This document shows, piece after piece, positions 24,596 to 26,299 of a stretch of 26,299 bases of DNA. The first letter of the stretch is position 1. Each line of letters starts with the position of its first letter. The stretch covers positions 1 to 26,299 of the forward strand of contig VBJE01000188.1 of assembly GCA_005879675.1 (NCBI GenBank). Reading direction: 5' to 3'. The notes under the pieces are model-generated. The model ran no database searches, was not told the origin of the DNA, and saw only the letters and a list, made by a program, of their open reading frames with translations. Source of the stretch: Chloroflexota bacterium. GTDB lineage: Bacteria > Chloroflexota > Dormibacteria > Dormibacterales > Dormibacteraceae. Both the position numbers and the translations under genes were made by a program.

Positions 24596-25584
24596 CGGTG
24601 ACGGAGACGGTGATCGAGGCCAGAGGCCTGGTCAAGAAGTACGGCGACCTGGTCGCGGTGGCGGGCATCGACCTCGAGGTGCACGGCGGCGAGATCTTTG
24701 GCTTCCTCGGCCCCAACGGCGCCGGCAAGTCGACGACCATCTCCATGCTCTGCACGCTGCTGACGCCGACGGCCGGCGTCGCGCGGGTGGCGGGCATCGA
24801 CGTGATGCACGATCCGGCCGCGGTTCGGCAGAGGATCGGCCTTGTGTTCCAGGATCCCTCGCTCGACGACCAGCTCACAGCGCGGGAGAACCTCGAGTTC
24901 CACGCCTTCGTCTACAGCGTGCCGGCGCCCGACAGGCGCCGCCGAATCGACGAGATGCTGGACCTGATGCAGCTCACCGACCGCGCCTCCTCGCAGGTGA
25001 AAACCTTCTCCGTAGGCATGAAGCGCCGGCTCGAGATCGCGCGGGGCATGCTCCACCAGCCGCAGATCCTCTTCCTGGACGAGCCGACTCTCGGCCTCGA
25101 CCCACAGACCAGGAAGAGCATCTGGACACACCTCAACGAGCTGCGGAGCAAGAAGGGCGTGACCATCTTCATGACCACGCACTACATGGACGAGGCCGAA
25201 TACTGCAACCGGATCGCGATCATCGACCACGGCAAGATTGCCGCCCAAGGCACCCCGGATGAGCTGAAGGCGATGGTGGGCGGCGACGTGGTGACGATCA
25301 CGTCCGAGCGACCCGAAGAAGCGGCCGGAGAGATCGAGAAGCTGCTCGGCGTCACACCGTCTCGCGACAACGGCACGCTGCGCATGGAGGTCAAAGACGG
25401 CAAGGCTTTCGTGCCGCGCCTGGTGCGCGAGCTGACCGCGCCCGTGGACACGGTCTCAATGCGGAGGCCCTCGCTGGACGACGTCTTTCTCAAGCTGACC
25501 GGACGCGCGATCCGCGAAGAAGAGGTGAGCGCACGCGACCGCAACCGTGCGATGGCCAGCCGTTGGATGGGGCGCCGCCGATGA
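24592..25584 (+). CDS. ABC transporter ATP-binding protein, DrrA-like
   Basis: Powers an export-type ABC-2 transporter. 330 residues: Walker A GPNGAGKST (40-48), Q-loop VFQDPS (85-90), signature FSVGMKRRLEIA (139-150), Walker B LFLDEPTLGLD (160-170) and the H-loop in MTTHYMDEAEYC. The C-terminal ~90 residues are the DrrA-type extension (domain about 225-310). The family exports drugs, lipids or glycans; the substrate here is unknown. GTG 24592 overlaps the previous stop by 4 nt and the stop overlaps the permease ATG by 4 nt (ATGA), making a tightly coupled set. Confidence 0.95.
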   Translation: MTVTETVIEARGLVKKYGDLVAVAGIDLEVHGGEIFGFLGPNGAGKSTTISMLCTLLTPTAGVARVAGIDVMHDPAAVRQRIGLVFQDPSLDDQLTARENLEFHAFVYSVPAPDRRRRIDEMLDLMQLTDRASSQVKTFSVGMKRRLEIARGMLHQPQILFLDEPTLGLDPQTRKSIWTHLNELRSKKGVTIFMTTHYMDEAEYCNRIAIIDHGKIAAQGTPDELKAMVGGDVVTITSERPEEAAGEIEKLLGVTPSRDNGTLRMEVKDGKAFVPRLVRELTAPVDTVSMRRPSLDDVFLKLTGRAIREEEVSARDRNRAMASRWMGRRR

Positions 25585-26299
25585 GCGTCGAAACCGCGGT
25601 CAAACCCGTTCTCGCCACGGTTCAACCCGCGCCCGTCGACACGCGCATGGCGAGCTTGCGCGCCGTCTACATCATCTGGTACCGCGACATCCTTCGCTAC
25701 TGGCGCGACCGCTGGCGCCTCGTCGCGTCGCTCGCGCAGCCGCTCCTGTTCCTGGTGGTCTTCGGCTCCGGCCTCAGCTCGTCGTTGGGCGGAGCGTTCG
25801 GGCGTGGGAGCGGGATCTCCTACATCCAGTTCATGTATCCCGGCATCATCGGCATGTCCATCCTGTTCACCGCGATCTTCGGCGACCGCTGGGCGGTCGC
25901 GATCGGCAAGGCGCTCGGAGGCACGACGCAGGCGATGATCCAGGGCCTCATCCTCCTCGTCCTCGCCCCCTTCATCGGCGTGAAGCTCAGTCTGCTGACG
26001 GTGGTCGAGCTGATTCCACTGGCGGCCGTGCTTGCGTTTGGGCTCGCGTCATTCGGCGTGGCGATCGCCTCGATGATGAAGTCGCTGCAGGGTTTTCAAG
26101 TGGTCATGAACTTCCTGATGATGCCGATGTTCTTTCTGTCGGGCGCGCTGTTTCCGCTCACCAACCTGCCGGCCTGGATGACCGTTTTGACGAGGGCGGA
26201 CCCGGCCTCGTACGGCATCGACCCGATCCGCCGCGTCGTGCTCGCGAACTCAGGCCTGGCCCACGTCGACAGCCTGGGGCTGACCATCAACGGCCAGGT
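25581..26299 (+). CDS. ABC-2 type permease, DrrB-like, 3' end outside window, signature segment missing
   Basis: Forms the membrane part of the exporter with the ATPase upstream. Visible are a cytoplasmic N-terminus, LRAVYIIWYRDILRYWRDRW, a first helix (QPLLFLVVFGSGLSSSLG), FMYPGIIGMSILFTAIF, GKALGGTTQAMIQGLILLVL, MNFLMMPMFFLSGALFPL and DPASYGIDPIRR. In this family FTAIF is normally followed by a WDREFGFLxExLVAP-type segment of about 22 residues before the GKALGG helix. Here only GDRW joins them (25881-25892), in frame. That cytoplasmic segment normally includes the coupling region to the ATPase, so the protein as sequenced may not work. The frame stays open to the window end. Confidence 0.88.
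   Translation, partial: MSVETAVKPVLATVQPAPVDTRMASLRAVYIIWYRDILRYWRDRWRLVASLAQPLLFLVVFGSGLSSSLGGAFGRGSGISYIQFMYPGIIGMSILFTAIFGDRWAVAIGKALGGTTQAMIQGLILLVLAPFIGVKLSLLTVVELIPLAAVLAFGLASFGVAIASMMKSLQGFQVVMNFLMMPMFFLSGALFPLTNLPAWMTVLTRADPASYGIDPIRRVVLANSGLAHVDSLGLTINGQ

Overview
The window is high-GC DNA with tightly packed genes, frequent GTG/TTG starts and many 1-4 nt stop/start overlaps. The gene set (GT20 trehalose-phosphate synthase, ECF sigma factor, NarL-type two-component pair, DUF1906 secreted protein, DrrAB-like exporter) suits a high-GC Gram-positive-like soil lineage such as Dormibacterota, Chloroflexota or Actinomycetota. I lean towards Dormibacterota/Chloroflexota, but this is inference without a search. 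I see no tRNA, rRNA, CRISPR array, transposase or phage gene.

Layout. 1-981: 3' part of a GT20 enzyme (+). 1101-4188: minus-strand envelope genes, namely a YggT-like membrane protein, a secreted DUF1906 protein split by a frameshift, and a 77-aa membrane protein. 4292-7299: plus-strand membrane protein overlapping a bifunctional penicillin-binding protein whose last 50 codons are in another frame. 7568-12271: a signalling block made of an ECF sigma factor (-) divergent from a PucR-like/GAF/GGDEF diguanylate cyclase (+), then a convergent histidine kinase and response regulator operon (-). 12459-13081: two small plus-strand ORFs, one of them a 70-aa peptide with an odd composition. 13148-15498: branched-chain aminotransferase and a ferredoxin-reductase-type flavoprotein (+), overlapping by 1 nt. 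15502-22128: a six-gene minus-strand run, transcribed from the high-coordinate end: nucleotidyltransferase, GT2 fused to a GT39-like GT-C transferase, an unknown probable extracytoplasmic protein, a B12-binding radical SAM protein, a DoxX-like protein and an unknown protein. 22183-26299: P5C dehydrogenase, enoyl-CoA hydratase, and ABC ATPase plus ABC-2 permease (+), the last cut by the window end.

The most biologically interesting unit is the 15502-22128 run, which looks like a membrane-associated glycan or glycolipid assembly system with a radical SAM tailoring enzyme. It matches no pathway I can name.

The most striking structural feature is that at least five genes are disrupted by apparent short losses of coding sequence: the DUF1906 protein, the PBP, the GT2, the GT-C/next-gene boundary and the ABC-2 permease. 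A small hairpin lies at or beside each junction. This may be an assembly or amplification artefact of a draft genome or real decay. Anyone using the sequence should treat these loci with care.
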